Below are positions 20,331 through 31,445 of a stretch of 49,328 nucleotides of DNA, piece after piece (position 1 is the stretch's first letter; each line of letters starts with the position of its first letter). This DNA is from Ignavibacteriales bacterium CG_4_9_14_3_um_filter_30_11 (lineage in GTDB: Bacteria; Bacteroidota; Ignavibacteria; Ignavibacteriales; Ignavibacteriaceae), in NCBI GenBank assembly GCA_002790365.1, contig PFVA01000143.1:1-49328 (forward strand), read 5' to 3'. The notes under the pieces are model-generated. The model made no database searches, was not told the DNA's origin, and saw only the letters and a program-made list of their open reading frames with translations. A program made the translations under genes and the position numbers.

Positions 20331-20854
20331 CAGAAAAAGAGATTTTTGATATATTAAAAGAAAAATTCCCTGAATCTATCATTGAATTTGTTGAAGCTCA
20401 AGTTGGTGAAAATTATATAAAAGTTTCACCATTGGAGATAGATAAAGTTTGTGCATTTCTATTTACAGACAGTAGACTTCAATTTGATTCCCTTATAAAT
20501 TTATCCGGAGTTGATGATGCTAACGGAGAAAAGAAAGTTAAAGAAGATGGTTCATTTAATTTTATTGGAGGAACTCTAAGTGTAGTTTATCATTTAGAAT
20601 CCTTAAAACATTTGCACAAATTAACATTATTAGTATCAATAGAAAAAGATAAACAGGATGTTGTTTCTGTAACAGATATTTGGGCACACGCTAATTGGCA
20701 CGAAAGAGAAGCTTTTGATCTTTTAGGTATAAATTTTCTTAATCATCCTGATTTAAGAAGAATTTTAATGCCTTATGATTGGGATGGTGGATTTCCATTA
20801 AGAAAAGATTATAAAGATCCCGAGTTTTATGAAGGAATGAAAATACCTTATTAA
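20327..20854 (+). CDS. nuoC: NADH-quinone oxidoreductase subunit C
   Basis: [39 protein letters not shown]. Confidence 0.95.
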   Translation: MTEKEIFDILKEKFPESIIEFVEAQVGENYIKVSPLEIDKVCAFLFTDSRLQFDSLINLSGVDDANGEKKVKEDGSFNFIGGTLSVVYHLESLKHLHKLTLLVSIEKDKQDVVSVTDIWAHANWHEREAFDLLGINFLNHPDLRRILMPYDWDGGFPLRKDYKDPEFYEGMKIPY

Positions 20855-20887
20855 AAAATTGACAAATTATAATTATTATTTAAAACT

Positions 20888-22003
20888 ATGGCTCTAAAAA
20901 CTGAAGAAATGACTCTTAATATGGGACCTCAACATCCCTCTACACACGGAGTGCTCCGTTTGGAACTTCAGTTAGATGGTGAATTTATTATTGATGTAAC
21001 TCCTCATATTGGTTACCTTCATAGATGTTTTGAAAAACACGCTGAATTTATGACATATCCCCAAGTTGTTCCCTATACAGATCGTATGGATTATCTAGCA
21101 TCTATGTATAATGAATTTGGATATGCCTTAGCGGTAGAAAAATTACTTGGAATTGAAGTTCCGGATCGAGTTGAATATATAAGAGTTATAATGGGTGAAT
21201 TGCAAAGAATTGCTTCTCACCTGGTTGCACTTGGTACTTATGGTGCAGATATTGGAGCAGTAACCCCATTTCTTTTTTGCTTTAGAGACAGAGAGAAAAT
21301 ATTAAGTTTATTTGAAATGGCATCTGGAGCAAGACTACTTTATAATTATATTTGGGTAGGTGGAGTTTCTAGAGACTTACCTCCAGAATTCTTAAGACTT
21401 ACAAAAGAATTTGTTGATTATTTTAGACCTAAGATTAAAGAATTAAATGATTTACTTACTTTTAACAAGATTTTTATTGAAAGAACTGCCAATGTTGGAA
21501 TATTACCATTAGATGTTGCAGTTAATTATGGAATAACAGGTCCTATGCTTCGTGCTTCCGGATTGAAGTGGGACCTAAGAAAAAATGATCCATATTCTGT
21601 ATATGACAAATTAGAATTTGAAATCCCTGTTGGTAATGGAAGAATGGGAACTGTCGGCGATAGCTGGGATAGATACTATGTAAGAATTCTTGAAATGGAA
21701 GAAAGTTTAAAAATAGTTGAACAAGCTTTAAAACAAATTCCTGAAGGTGATGTACTTTCTGCTATACCTAAAAGAATAAAACCTCCTGTTGGACAAGTTT
21801 ATGGTAGAGTTGAAAATCCAAGAGGTGAATTAGGTTATTTTATTGTTAGTGACGGCTCAGTAAATCCTAAAAGAATAAAAGTTAGAGGCCCATCATTTGT
21901 AAACCTAGCCGTAATTGGCGAACTTTGTAAAGGTCATATGATAGCTGATGTTATATCTATACTTGGCAGTATAGATATTGTATTAGGTGAGGTTGACAGA
22001 TGA
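20888..22003 (+). CDS. nuoD: NADH-quinone oxidoreductase subunit D
   Basis: [45 protein letters not shown]. Confidence 0.96.
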   Translation: MALKTEEMTLNMGPQHPSTHGVLRLELQLDGEFIIDVTPHIGYLHRCFEKHAEFMTYPQVVPYTDRMDYLASMYNEFGYALAVEKLLGIEVPDRVEYIRVIMGELQRIASHLVALGTYGADIGAVTPFLFCFRDREKILSLFEMASGARLLYNYIWVGGVSRDLPPEFLRLTKEFVDYFRPKIKELNDLLTFNKIFIERTANVGILPLDVAVNYGITGPMLRASGLKWDLRKNDPYSVYDKLEFEIPVGNGRMGTVGDSWDRYYVRILEMEESLKIVEQALKQIPEGDVLSAIPKRIKPPVGQVYGRVENPRGELGYFIVSDGSVNPKRIKVRGPSFVNLAVIGELCKGHMIADVISILGSIDIVLGEVDR

Positions 22004-23073
22004 TTTACGAATACTTTTCAAATTTAACCGGAAGTGAAGTTTTAGCATCTATAATAAGCGCATTTTTACCATTATTTTTATTTATTCTCCCCTTTGCCTT
22101 AATTGCTGTATTACTAGAAAGAAAAGTATCTGCTCATATGCAGGACAGATTAGGTCCGATGAGAGTGGGTTACCACGGAATTTTACAAACAATAGCTGAC
22201 ATTTTAAAATTAATTCAAAAAGAAGATATCATTGCAGATCAAAATGACAAGCCATTATTTAATATTGCTCCAGTTTTAGTTTTTGCAGGAAGTTATGCTG
22301 TATTTGCCGCAATACCATTTTCAAGTTCTTATTTAGGTAGTAATATAGATCTTGGATTATTTTTTATTGTTGGTATTTCAGGTTTAGTTGTTGCCGGTAT
22401 ATTAATGGCAGGCTGGGCTTCTAATAATAAATACACTCTTTTAGGTGCTATGAGATCAGCAGCTCAATTAATTAGTTATGAAATACCGACTATAATGATT
22501 GTTGTTACAGTTTTAATGGTTACCGGAACACTTAATTTAAAAGAAATTACGGAATTACAATCAGGTTATTTTTGGAATTGGTTGATCTTTGGTGGAAACA
22601 TAGCAGGCATAGCAAAGTATTTACTAATACCATTTATGTTTGTGGGTTTTGTAATTATTTACATAAGTACTTTGGCTGAAGTTAACAGAACTCCATTCGA
22701 TATTCCTGAAGCCGAATCAGAACTAGTATCAGGCTATCATACAGAATATTCCGGGATGAAATTTGCTATGTTCTTCTTAGCCGAATATGCAAATATGTTT
22801 GCAGTTTCTGCTATTGTTGTATTATTATTTTTCGGCGGTTATCATTCTCCTTTTGGGTATTTGGGAAATACTCTTGGGCTTTCTTGGCTCGTTCCGATTG
22901 AACAACTTTTTTGGTTTACTTTTAAAGGAATAGGATTTGTACTGGTACAAATGTGGCTCCGTTGGACTTTGCCAAGATTAAGAGTTGATCAACTTATGGC
23001 TGTATGTTGGAAATATTTAATTCCAATTGCCTTTGTTAATTTATTAATTGTAGGACTTATTACTTTATTATAA
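22000..23073 (+). CDS. nuoH: NADH-quinone oxidoreductase subunit H
   Basis: [54 protein letters not shown]. Confidence 0.96.
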   Translation: MIYEYFSNLTGSEVLASIISAFLPLFLFILPFALIAVLLERKVSAHMQDRLGPMRVGYHGILQTIADILKLIQKEDIIADQNDKPLFNIAPVLVFAGSYAVFAAIPFSSSYLGSNIDLGLFFIVGISGLVVAGILMAGWASNNKYTLLGAMRSAAQLISYEIPTIMIVVTVLMVTGTLNLKEITELQSGYFWNWLIFGGNIAGIAKYLLIPFMFVGFVIIYISTLAEVNRTPFDIPEAESELVSGYHTEYSGMKFAMFFLAEYANMFAVSAIVVLLFFGGYHSPFGYLGNTLGLSWLVPIEQLFWFTFKGIGFVLVQMWLRWTLPRLRVDQLMAVCWKYLIPIAFVNLLIVGLITLL

Positions 23074-23639
23074 TGCGAACTTATTTCAATAACATATATA
23101 TGGCTCTTTCAACAATATTGATTGGAATGAAGGTTACATTTAAACATTTATTTGAACCTGCAGTTACTATTCAGTATCCGGATGTAAAACCTCAACTTCC
23201 AACAAGAGAAAGAAACAGATTATATGTTAACATGGATGACTGTATTGGTTGCGATCAATGTGCAAGAGCTTGCCCAGTTAACTGTATAAAAATTGAAACA
23301 GTAAAATCTCTGCCTGGTGAAGATCTTGGCCAAACTTCAAATGGAAAAAGAAAAGCTCTTTGGGTAACTACTTTTGATATAGACATAGCAAAATGTTGTT
23401 TTTGTGAATTATGCGTTTTCCCTTGTCCCACAGATTGTATTTATATGACAGATGTTTATGAATTTTCTGAGTTTGAAAGAAATAACTTAGTCTATGATTT
23501 TGTTACCCTTACATATTCTGAAAGAAAAGAGAAAAAAGATAATTATGAAAAAATGATGGCTGAAAAAGCAGCACAAAAAGAAGCTGAGGCAAAAGCTAAA
23601 GAACAATCAATTAAAGATAAACCGGAAGAGAAAAAATAA
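23073..23639 (+). CDS. nuoI: NADH-quinone oxidoreductase subunit I (2x[4Fe-4S]), with Lys/Glu-rich tail
   Basis: CIGCDQCARACPVNCI and CCFCELCVFPCPTDCI. Confidence 0.95.
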   Translation: MRTYFNNIYMALSTILIGMKVTFKHLFEPAVTIQYPDVKPQLPTRERNRLYVNMDDCIGCDQCARACPVNCIKIETVKSLPGEDLGQTSNGKRKALWVTTFDIDIAKCCFCELCVFPCPTDCIYMTDVYEFSEFERNNLVYDFVTLTYSERKEKKDNYEKMMAEKAAQKEAEAKAKEQSIKDKPEEKK

Positions 23640-23640
23640 G

Positions 23641-24129
23641 ATGACAGTATACGATATTACATTTTATTTATTTGCACTTATAACATTAGGCTCTGCATTT
23701 TTTGTAGTAACAATAAGAAATATTGTTTATTCAGCTTTCTTCTTGTTATTTACTTTATTTGGTATTACAGGTTTATATGTATTACTCAGTGCTGATTTTA
23801 TTGCTATAGTACAACTTGTAGTTTATGTGGGTGGTATTTTAGTTCTACTATTGTTTGGCGTTATGCTAACACATAAAATAACAAATGTACAAATTAAATC
23901 CGGTACATTACAAATTATACCTTCAGCTATTGCTGTAATTGTGTTGGCATTTGCTTTAATAAAAATATTCTTAAGCACTAACTGGAAAACTTTTCAATTA
24001 ACAGCACAAAATTCTTCTGTGCAGGGATTGGGAGTTTTACTAGTTAATCAATATTCAGTAGTGTTTGAATTGTTAGGTATTTTATTATTGATTGCTCTGA
24101 TAGGAGCTGCATCTATGGCAAGGAGATAA
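23641..24129 (+). CDS. nuoJ: NADH-quinone oxidoreductase subunit J
   Basis: FIAIVQLVVYVGGILVLLLFGVMLT; position in nuo order. Confidence 0.93.
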   Translation: MTVYDITFYLFALITLGSAFFVVTIRNIVYSAFFLLFTLFGITGLYVLLSADFIAIVQLVVYVGGILVLLLFGVMLTHKITNVQIKSGTLQIIPSAIAVIVLAFALIKIFLSTNWKTFQLTAQNSSVQGLGVLLVNQYSVVFELLGILLLIALIGAASMARR

Positions 24130-24130
24130 A

Positions 24131-24442
24131 ATGATAAACATTACTTTATATCATTATTTAATTGTTAGCTCTGTCTTATTCTGCTTGGGAATATTCGGTG
24201 TTATAACACGCAAAAATGCCATCATGGTTTTAATGGGTATTGAATTAATTCTAAATGCAGCAAATATAAATTTTGTTGCTTTTGCACGATACGGAAATTT
24301 TGGGAACTCTGGTCAGTTAGCTGCCTTATTTGTTATTATACTTGCTGCTGCTGAAGCAGCTATTGCTATGGCAATTGTCTTAAATATTTATAAGACTTTT
24401 ACAAATATTAATATTGATGAAATAGATACTCTAAAAGATTAA
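24131..24442 (+). CDS. nuoK: NADH-quinone oxidoreductase subunit K
   Basis: GIFGVITRKNAIMVLMGIELILNAANINFVAF; AAAEAAIAMAIVL. Confidence 0.95.
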   Translation: MINITLYHYLIVSSVLFCLGIFGVITRKNAIMVLMGIELILNAANINFVAFARYGNFGNSGQLAALFVIILAAAEAAIAMAIVLNIYKTFTNINIDEIDTLKD

Positions 24443-24448
24443 TTATAT

Positions 24449-26536
24449 ATGACAGAATCTGTACTTATTAAATTAGCGCTTCTTATTTTATTCCTTCCTC
24501 TGATAGGATTTATAGTAACTCTATTGTTTGGAAAAAGAATCAAATGGCTTTATTGGTTCGAGAATTCTATACTTATACTAGCTTTTTTACTCTCAGCAGT
24601 ACTTGCATATTTCAAACTGACACATTTTACTGATCAGACATTAATTTCAGAATTTGAATGGATTAATTTAGGAAGCATTCCTTTTGTTAAATCTATCATA
24701 ATTGATTTAGGAATAATGTTGGATAACATAACTGTGCTAATGATATTGACTGTAAATATTGTTAGTCTTTTAGTGCATATCTTTTCTGTTGGTTATATGA
24801 AGGGTGATAAAAGATATAACAGATACTTTTCTTATTTAGGAATTTTTACTTTCTCTATGTTAGGCATTGTTCTTACTCATAATTTATTGATGATGTATGT
24901 TTTTTGGGAATTGGTTGGTTTATCATCTTATTTGTTGATTGGATTTTGGTACGAGAAAAAAACTGCTTCCGATGCAGCTAAAAAAGCATTTATTGTAAAT
25001 AGAATTGGTGATATCGGAATGTTTTTGGGAATATTAACTTTATTTCTTACTTACAATACTTTTTCATTTGATAAGATTTTTTATCAAATATCAACTGGAA
25101 ATTTACCGTTTGGTACTGAATTTGGATTAACAGTAGCTGGAGTTTTATTATTCTGTGGTGCAATTGGAAAATCAGCACAATTCCCATTACATGTTTGGCT
25201 TCCAGACGCTATGGAAGGTCCAACACCTGTTAGTGCATTAATACACGCAGCAACAATGGTGGCTGCAGGTGTGTATTTTATGATTAGAGTTTTTCCTATT
25301 CTTTCTGGCGATGCGCTTTTAGTTATTGCTACTATAGGTGCTTTATCTGCATTTATACCTGCAACAATTGCTGTTACTCAAAATGATATCAAAAAAGTAT
25401 TAGCTTATTCAACTATAAGTCAATTAGGTTATATGATCATGGCAATTGGTGTGGGCGCTTATACTTTTGCATTTTTCCATTTGGTAACACATGCATTCTT
25501 TAAAGCAGGTTTGTTCTTGGGCTCAGGTTCGGTAATTCATTCAATGCATCACGAACAGGATATGACAAAGATGGGTGGTTTAAGAAAGAAAATGCCGTTA
25601 ACATATATTACTTTCTTGGTTGCATCATTGGCATTATCAGGTATCCCGTTTACATCCGGATTTTTAAGTAAAGATGGAATTCTAGCAGGAACTTTTGCTT
25701 TCGGTTCACTTACAGGTTATTGGTATTTTGCAGCAGTTGGATTTATTGTTGCTTTCTTAACTGCATTCTATATGTTCAGAGCAATAATAATGACTTTTCA
25801 TGGTAAACCCAAAAACAAAGAAAAATTTGAACATGCTAAAGAATCTTCATTTGTTATGGCAATGCCATTAGTTGTTTTATCTGCTTTGTCTTTATTCTTT
25901 TGGTATTCCTTAAATCCATTTAATCCTAATGAAGGAAAACTTCTTTCTTCTTGGATTAAAACTCCTGAGATATCCGTACCTCAATCAGCACGATATGAAT
26001 TTATGAAGACAGATGATAAAATTATAAATAAAGAAAATTTAGAAGAAGTTACCTATTCAAATTCTTACACTGAAGCTATTCATCACGCTCATTATCCAAC
26101 ATTATTTACTTCAGCAAGTTTAGCATTATTAGGAATTCTATTTGCATTTATATTTTATCAATGGAAAGTTTTTGATCCGAATAAATTTGCAGAAAAGTTA
26201 AAGCCTATTTATTTGTTGTCTTTTAACAAATGGTATTTTGATGAAATTTATTATGCCAGTTTTGTTGCTGGAACAATTGGGTTAAGTAAAATCATTTCAA
26301 TGTTTGATAACAAATTTATAGATGGAATAGTTAACGGTTCTGCATTATTTACAAAAAACTTTTCTGCATTCACCGGAAAATTTGATAATGTTGTTGTAGA
26401 CGGATTAGTAAATATGATGGCTTATATCAGTGGAATGTTCGGACTATTTTTTAGAAGATTTCAGACAGGTAAAGTTCAAACTTATATATTATTCGTAGTT
26501 TTTTCATTAATTATTTTATTGTACATATTCAGATAA
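24449..26536 (+). CDS. nuoL: NADH-quinone oxidoreductase subunit L
   Basis: FWELVGLSSYLLIGFW; GKSAQFPLHVWLPDAMEGPTPVSALIHAATMVAAGVY; HAFFKAGLFLGSGSVIH. Confidence 0.95.
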   Translation: MTESVLIKLALLILFLPLIGFIVTLLFGKRIKWLYWFENSILILAFLLSAVLAYFKLTHFTDQTLISEFEWINLGSIPFVKSIIIDLGIMLDNITVLMILTVNIVSLLVHIFSVGYMKGDKRYNRYFSYLGIFTFSMLGIVLTHNLLMMYVFWELVGLSSYLLIGFWYEKKTASDAAKKAFIVNRIGDIGMFLGILTLFLTYNTFSFDKIFYQISTGNLPFGTEFGLTVAGVLLFCGAIGKSAQFPLHVWLPDAMEGPTPVSALIHAATMVAAGVYFMIRVFPILSGDALLVIATIGALSAFIPATIAVTQNDIKKVLAYSTISQLGYMIMAIGVGAYTFAFFHLVTHAFFKAGLFLGSGSVIHSMHHEQDMTKMGGLRKKMPLTYITFLVASLALSGIPFTSGFLSKDGILAGTFAFGSLTGYWYFAAVGFIVAFLTAFYMFRAIIMTFHGKPKNKEKFEHAKESSFVMAMPLVVLSALSLFFWYSLNPFNPNEGKLLSSWIKTPEISVPQSARYEFMKTDDKIINKENLEEVTYSNSYTEAIHHAHYPTLFTSASLALLGILFAFIFYQWKVFDPNKFAEKLKPIYLLSFNKWYFDEIYYASFVAGTIGLSKIISMFDNKFIDGIVNGSALFTKNFSAFTGKFDNVVVDGLVNMMAYISGMFGLFFRRFQTGKVQTYILFVVFSLIILLYIFR

Positions 26537-26568
26537 ATAAAAATTTTATAAAAATTAATAAATAGATT

Positions 26569-28167
26569 ATGCAAAATTTCCCAATTTTATCTTTATTAAC
26601 ATTCCTTCCTATTGTAGGAATGATATTTATTCTTTCCCTCACAAAGAGACAAGAAAAAACAATTAAATGGATTACCTTAATTGTAACTGGAGTTCAACTG
26701 CTCATTGCAATAGTAATCCTTTTCTTCTATAATTTTTCAATGGCTGGCATTAATGATCCTTCCTCTTTCCAATTTGTTGAAAAATTCAGATGGATTGAAA
26801 TTACAGGTTTAGCTTGGGTTGGTACTATTAAGATAGATTATTTTTTAGGAATTGACGGCTTAAGTGTTGTACTTGTACTTCTAACCACTATTGTAACATT
26901 CATTGCTACATTTGCTTCCTGGAATATATCGAAATCAATAAAAGGATATTTTGCACTTTTCTTATTGCTTGATACAGCAATGCTTGGTGTATTTGTTTCC
27001 CTTGATTTCTTTTTATTTTATGTATTCTGGGAATTGATGCTCCTTCCAATGTACTTTTTAATTGGAGTTTGGGGCGGTCCAAGAAGAGAATATGCTGCTA
27101 TTAAGTTTTTCTTATATACATTACTTGGTAGTGTTTTCATATTGCTTGTTATGATCGGACTTTATTTTAGTGCAACCGAAACATTAGCTAATGGTTCTAA
27201 AGTATTTTCATTTAATATATTAACTTTAATGGATACCGCTAATTACACCACAACCGGCATCCTTTCTCCATTTAATCCTAATAATTTGAGGTTTATAGCT
27301 TACATTGCCCTATTTATTGGATTTGCAATTAAAATACCAATGTTCCCTTTCCATACCTGGCTTCCTGATGCGCATGTTGAAGCACCAACTGCAATCAGCG
27401 TTATTCTTGCCGGTGTTCTATTAAAAATGGGAACTTACGGAATATTGAGAATCAGTTACCCCATCTTCCCAGATATCACAATTCAATTGCTTTGGTATAT
27501 AGGTCTATTTGGGATGATTAATATTATTTATGGTGCACTTGCAGCAATGGCACAAAAAGATTTTAAAAAATTAATTGCTTATTCCTCAGTCTCTCATATG
27601 GGATATGTACTGCTGGGAATGGCTTCTTTAACTACTGCAAGTTTATCTGGAGCTGTATTACAAATGTTTAACCACGGAACTATTACTGCAATGCTCTTTA
27701 TTATTGTTGGTATTATATATGACCGTGCACATACAAGAGATATGGATGCCTTTGGTGGAATCGCAAATCAAATGCCAATATATACAGGTTTTGTTGCAGT
27801 TGCATTCTTTGCAGCAATAGGATTACCTGGACTAAGTGGTTTTATTTCAGAAGCATTAGTTTTTGTTGGTGCATTTAGTTCAGAATTAATAAGAACAATT
27901 ACAATTATCTCTACACTTGGTATTTTATTGGGTGCAGGTTATATGCTGTGGGCTTTTCAAAGAATATATTTTGGTGAATTAAATTCTAAATGGAAAGAAT
28001 TAAAAGATCTTGAACTTAGAGAATATTTTATGGTTGTTCCTTTAACTTTAATTATAATTTTATTGGGTGTATACCCTTCATTAATATTACAGTTTATGAC
28101 AACTTCTGTTAATGCATTGGTAAAATTTATGGGTGACGCACAAATTATAATTAGTTCAATAAATTAA
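26569..28167 (+). CDS. nuoM: NADH-quinone oxidoreductase subunit M
   Basis: FWELMLLPMYFLIGVWGG; KIPMFPFHTWLPDAHVEAPTAISVILAGVLLKMGTYG. Confidence 0.95.
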   Translation: MQNFPILSLLTFLPIVGMIFILSLTKRQEKTIKWITLIVTGVQLLIAIVILFFYNFSMAGINDPSSFQFVEKFRWIEITGLAWVGTIKIDYFLGIDGLSVVLVLLTTIVTFIATFASWNISKSIKGYFALFLLLDTAMLGVFVSLDFFLFYVFWELMLLPMYFLIGVWGGPRREYAAIKFFLYTLLGSVFILLVMIGLYFSATETLANGSKVFSFNILTLMDTANYTTTGILSPFNPNNLRFIAYIALFIGFAIKIPMFPFHTWLPDAHVEAPTAISVILAGVLLKMGTYGILRISYPIFPDITIQLLWYIGLFGMINIIYGALAAMAQKDFKKLIAYSSVSHMGYVLLGMASLTTASLSGAVLQMFNHGTITAMLFIIVGIIYDRAHTRDMDAFGGIANQMPIYTGFVAVAFFAAIGLPGLSGFISEALVFVGAFSSELIRTITIISTLGILLGAGYMLWAFQRIYFGELNSKWKELKDLELREYFMVVPLTLIIILLGVYPSLILQFMTTSVNALVKFMGDAQIIISSIN

Positions 28168-28181
28168 ACTGAGAATAAATC

Positions 28182-29681
28182 TTGGATCAAATATTAAATA
28201 GTTTACATTATATTAAACCTGAAATTTCTGCTGCAATTGCTCTTTCAGTTCTGGTTATTATTGATTTAATAATGGGTAAGAATAAAAAATATTTATCCAT
28301 TGTTATGATTTTAGGACTATTGGCTACTACTTATTTTATAATTGAACAATTTGGTAATAGTTCATTTGCTTTTAATTCAGATTCAAGCAAATTTGGTTTA
28401 TTAGCGGTAGATTCATTTGGTTCATTTTTTAAATTACTAATTATTCTTTCTTCTTTAATAGTTGTACTATTCAGTATTACTTCCTATGAAATAAAAAAAG
28501 CCAAAGAAAGATTAGGTGAATATTATTCTCTGATCTGGGGAATGATAATAGGTATGTTTTTTCTGGTAATGTCAGCTGATCTTATAGTAATTTATTTGGC
28601 ATTAGAATTATTATCACTTTCATCCTATGTGTTGGCGGGAATTACAAAAGACACACTAAGAAATAGTGAAGCATCTTTAAAATATGTTATTTATGGTGGA
28701 GTCTCATCCGGTATAATGCTATTTGGTATTTCTATTCTATTTGGTAATACAGGAACAACTAATATTTATGAGATAAATGCTTTGTTCCAGACTCAACAAT
28801 TACAAGGATTGGTAGTTACACTTTCAGCATTATTAATTTTTGCCGGTATTGGATTTAAAATTTCAGCCGCTCCATTTCATTTTTGGACACCCGATGTTTA
28901 TGAAGGTGCACCAATAACAATAACTGCTTATTTATCTGTTGCAAGCAAAGCAGCCGGATTTGCTTTGTTGCTAAGATTCACAAAAGTAACCCTGATAGAT
29001 TCAATTAATACTGATGGTTCATGGAATTTGATATCTTTAATTGATTGGAAAACATTTTTAATTATTATTTCTATCCTTACTATGACATTAGGAAATTTTG
29101 CTGCACTTTGGCAAAATAATTTAAAAAGACTTCTAGCCTATTCAAGCATAGCTCATGCAGGGTATATATTACTTGGACTTATTGCATTATCCAATGAAGG
29201 TTTAATGGCAGTAATGATTTATTTTGTAATTTATGCAATTATGAATCTTGGTGCTTTCTTTGTAGTAATGCTAATTGCAAATAAAACTGGAAGCGAAGAG
29301 CTTGATGATTATAGAGGTCTTGGTAAAGTTGCTCCATTACTTACTGTTTCCCTAGCAATATTTTTAATTTCGTTAACTGGCCTGCCACCTACAGCAGGAT
29401 TTATTGCAAAGCTATATATATTTTTAGCATTGATTAATTCTAAAATGATAATAGTTGCATTTATTGCATTATTAAATACAGTTGTTTCACTTTATTATTA
29501 TGTAAGAGTTTTAAAATATATGTTCTTAGATAAATCTGAAAAAGAAATTGCACCTATTAAAATAAATTTTGCGAATTCAATTTTATTAATAGTACTTCTT
29601 ATTCCAACAATATTATTAGGAATTTATTTTACTCCACTTGTTGAATTTGCTAAGAATTCAATTGCACTTCTTGGTTTTTAA
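28182..29681 (+). CDS. nuoN: NADH-quinone oxidoreductase subunit N (TTG start)
   Basis: YLALELLSLSSYVLAG; GFKISAAPFHFWTPDVYEGAPITITAYLSVASKAAGFALL. Confidence 0.95.
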   Translation: MDQILNSLHYIKPEISAAIALSVLVIIDLIMGKNKKYLSIVMILGLLATTYFIIEQFGNSSFAFNSDSSKFGLLAVDSFGSFFKLLIILSSLIVVLFSITSYEIKKAKERLGEYYSLIWGMIIGMFFLVMSADLIVIYLALELLSLSSYVLAGITKDTLRNSEASLKYVIYGGVSSGIMLFGISILFGNTGTTNIYEINALFQTQQLQGLVVTLSALLIFAGIGFKISAAPFHFWTPDVYEGAPITITAYLSVASKAAGFALLLRFTKVTLIDSINTDGSWNLISLIDWKTFLIIISILTMTLGNFAALWQNNLKRLLAYSSIAHAGYILLGLIALSNEGLMAVMIYFVIYAIMNLGAFFVVMLIANKTGSEELDDYRGLGKVAPLLTVSLAIFLISLTGLPPTAGFIAKLYIFLALINSKMIIVAFIALLNTVVSLYYYVRVLKYMFLDKSEKEIAPIKINFANSILLIVLLIPTILLGIYFTPLVEFAKNSIALLGF

Positions 29682-29747
29682 TAATATAAATTTCTGATTT
29701 ATATATTATTCCTTATTTTTAAAAATTATTATTAATATCTGGTTATT

Positions 29748-31274
29748 ATGAATATAACATTTTATTACTGGATTGCTTTTATTACATATTCAATTATTGT
29801 TATAGGTATTGGTTATTATATATGGAATAAAAGAAGAAAACAAAAGATACAAGATGATTCAGATTCATATTGGTCAGCAAGTAAAAATTTGTCAGGCTGG
29901 TCAAGTGGATTATCAATTTCAGCAAGTATGATGTCGATTAGTTGGTCTTGTGTATACGGTGTACAGCTTTTTTATTGGTACGGAATAAGCGCTGCATGGC
30001 TATTAATTATTCCGTGGTTATTAACGATGGCAGGATTTTTTTTACTGGTCCCTCTTTTTCGTAAACTTCAAGTATTCTCACAACCAGAATTATTAGCAAA
30101 TAAGTTTGGTCTTAAAATAAGAAGCATAATCTCTATCCCTCTTATTTTTGTATTTATAGTTTGGGGGGGTGCTGAAATATATGCGGCTGGAATAACTATC
30201 GCTCCATTTCTAAATATTTCCATTCCGCTTACAATGTTTTTGTTATCATTAGTTATTGCTATTTATACATACATAGGTGGATTTCAGGCCGTAGTGTCTA
30301 CGGATAAAATTCAATTTGTATTAGTTGCTCTATTTATATTAATATTAGCCATAGTTGGATATACATCAGCTACTTCTTCAGGAAATAATTTTAATATTAT
30401 TGATATCTCGTCTACTTCACCTAAACATATTAATAAAAGCATTTTTCTAGCCCCAGGAATTGCATTAATAATATTTACATTTATTACTTATTTGCCTGGT
30501 TGGCTTGTTGAAACAGATATCTGGTTACGACTGCAAGCCAGCAGAAGTAATAGGGAAGCAAGAAAAGGTATTCTTGTTGCTTTTATAAATTCCTTTTTAT
30601 TTGTTGGTGTATTACCTATGATTATTGGTTTATCAGCACTTGTTTTATATCCTTCTTCAGGAGGAGAAATACCTGTAAAGTTACAAGAAGGAGCATTGAT
30701 ATTTCAAAATCTTATGGCGGATTATACTCCCATTTGGTTAAATGTATTATTAGGTATTGGATTAATTGCAGCTGCTATGTCAACAGTTGATACTTGTGGT
30801 AATGTTGTTGCACTTTCACTTTCTTATGATATAGTTGAGCCATTAGTTAAAAACAAAATATCACCGCATAAATCAAAATTAATTGCAAGCTATATTTCAG
30901 TTCTTGCAATATTTTTAGCTTTTGTATATGCATTGTTTACAGATTCTTTATGGGATATATTTTACCTTTCTTCAGGAATATTAACAACAACAATTTTTGT
31001 CCCGGTTATTTCTGTCTTTTTACCTAACACAAAAAGAAGAGAAGTAATTTTATGTATTATATTTGGATTTTTTGGTACATTAATTTTTTATTTCCTTGAA
31101 TCTAGAGGATTACTCATGGGAATTGAGCCGGATTTTATTGCCTCCACGCAACTTGGCTATATTTTATATGGTTTTATTTTATGTTTAATTGGATTTGGAA
31201 TTGGAAAAGCTAGCAAGAGTATTAAACCCAAAAAATTCATTGGAAATGAATTTTTTACCGAAGGCCGCTCATAA
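29748..31274 (+). CDS. Sodium:solute symporter (SSS) family transporter
   Basis: Multi-TM protein; SYWSASKNLSGWSSGLSISASMMSISWSCVYGVQLFYWYG; later AAAMSTVDTCGNVVALSLSYDI. Confidence 0.85.
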   Translation: MNITFYYWIAFITYSIIVIGIGYYIWNKRRKQKIQDDSDSYWSASKNLSGWSSGLSISASMMSISWSCVYGVQLFYWYGISAAWLLIIPWLLTMAGFFLLVPLFRKLQVFSQPELLANKFGLKIRSIISIPLIFVFIVWGGAEIYAAGITIAPFLNISIPLTMFLLSLVIAIYTYIGGFQAVVSTDKIQFVLVALFILILAIVGYTSATSSGNNFNIIDISSTSPKHINKSIFLAPGIALIIFTFITYLPGWLVETDIWLRLQASRSNREARKGILVAFINSFLFVGVLPMIIGLSALVLYPSSGGEIPVKLQEGALIFQNLMADYTPIWLNVLLGIGLIAAAMSTVDTCGNVVALSLSYDIVEPLVKNKISPHKSKLIASYISVLAIFLAFVYALFTDSLWDIFYLSSGILTTTIFVPVISVFLPNTKRREVILCIIFGFFGTLIFYFLESRGLLMGIEPDFIASTQLGYILYGFILCLIGFGIGKASKSIKPKKFIGNEFFTEGRS

Positions 31275-31445
31275 AATGTTTTTATAAAACATTTTATATA
31301 GCGGGGTTAACCCCCGACAATTTGTAAGAAAAACATATTACTCAAATAACGAATTCCGAGATTTTTATATAACTAAGTATATGATCTTTATTTACTTACA
31401 AATTGTCGGCCCAGAGGGCAGATTTTCCAATGGAAAATCTGGGTT
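31265..31445. repeat. Structured MITE/PATE-like repeat, fuller copy; the left boundary is a guess
   Basis: 31370-31445 is identical to 9-84. Perfect 15-bp inverted arms CCGACAATTTGTAAG (31314-31328) / CTTACAAATTGTCGG (31395-31409); flanking hairpins at 31265-31304 and about 31419-31441. Confidence 0.7.
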
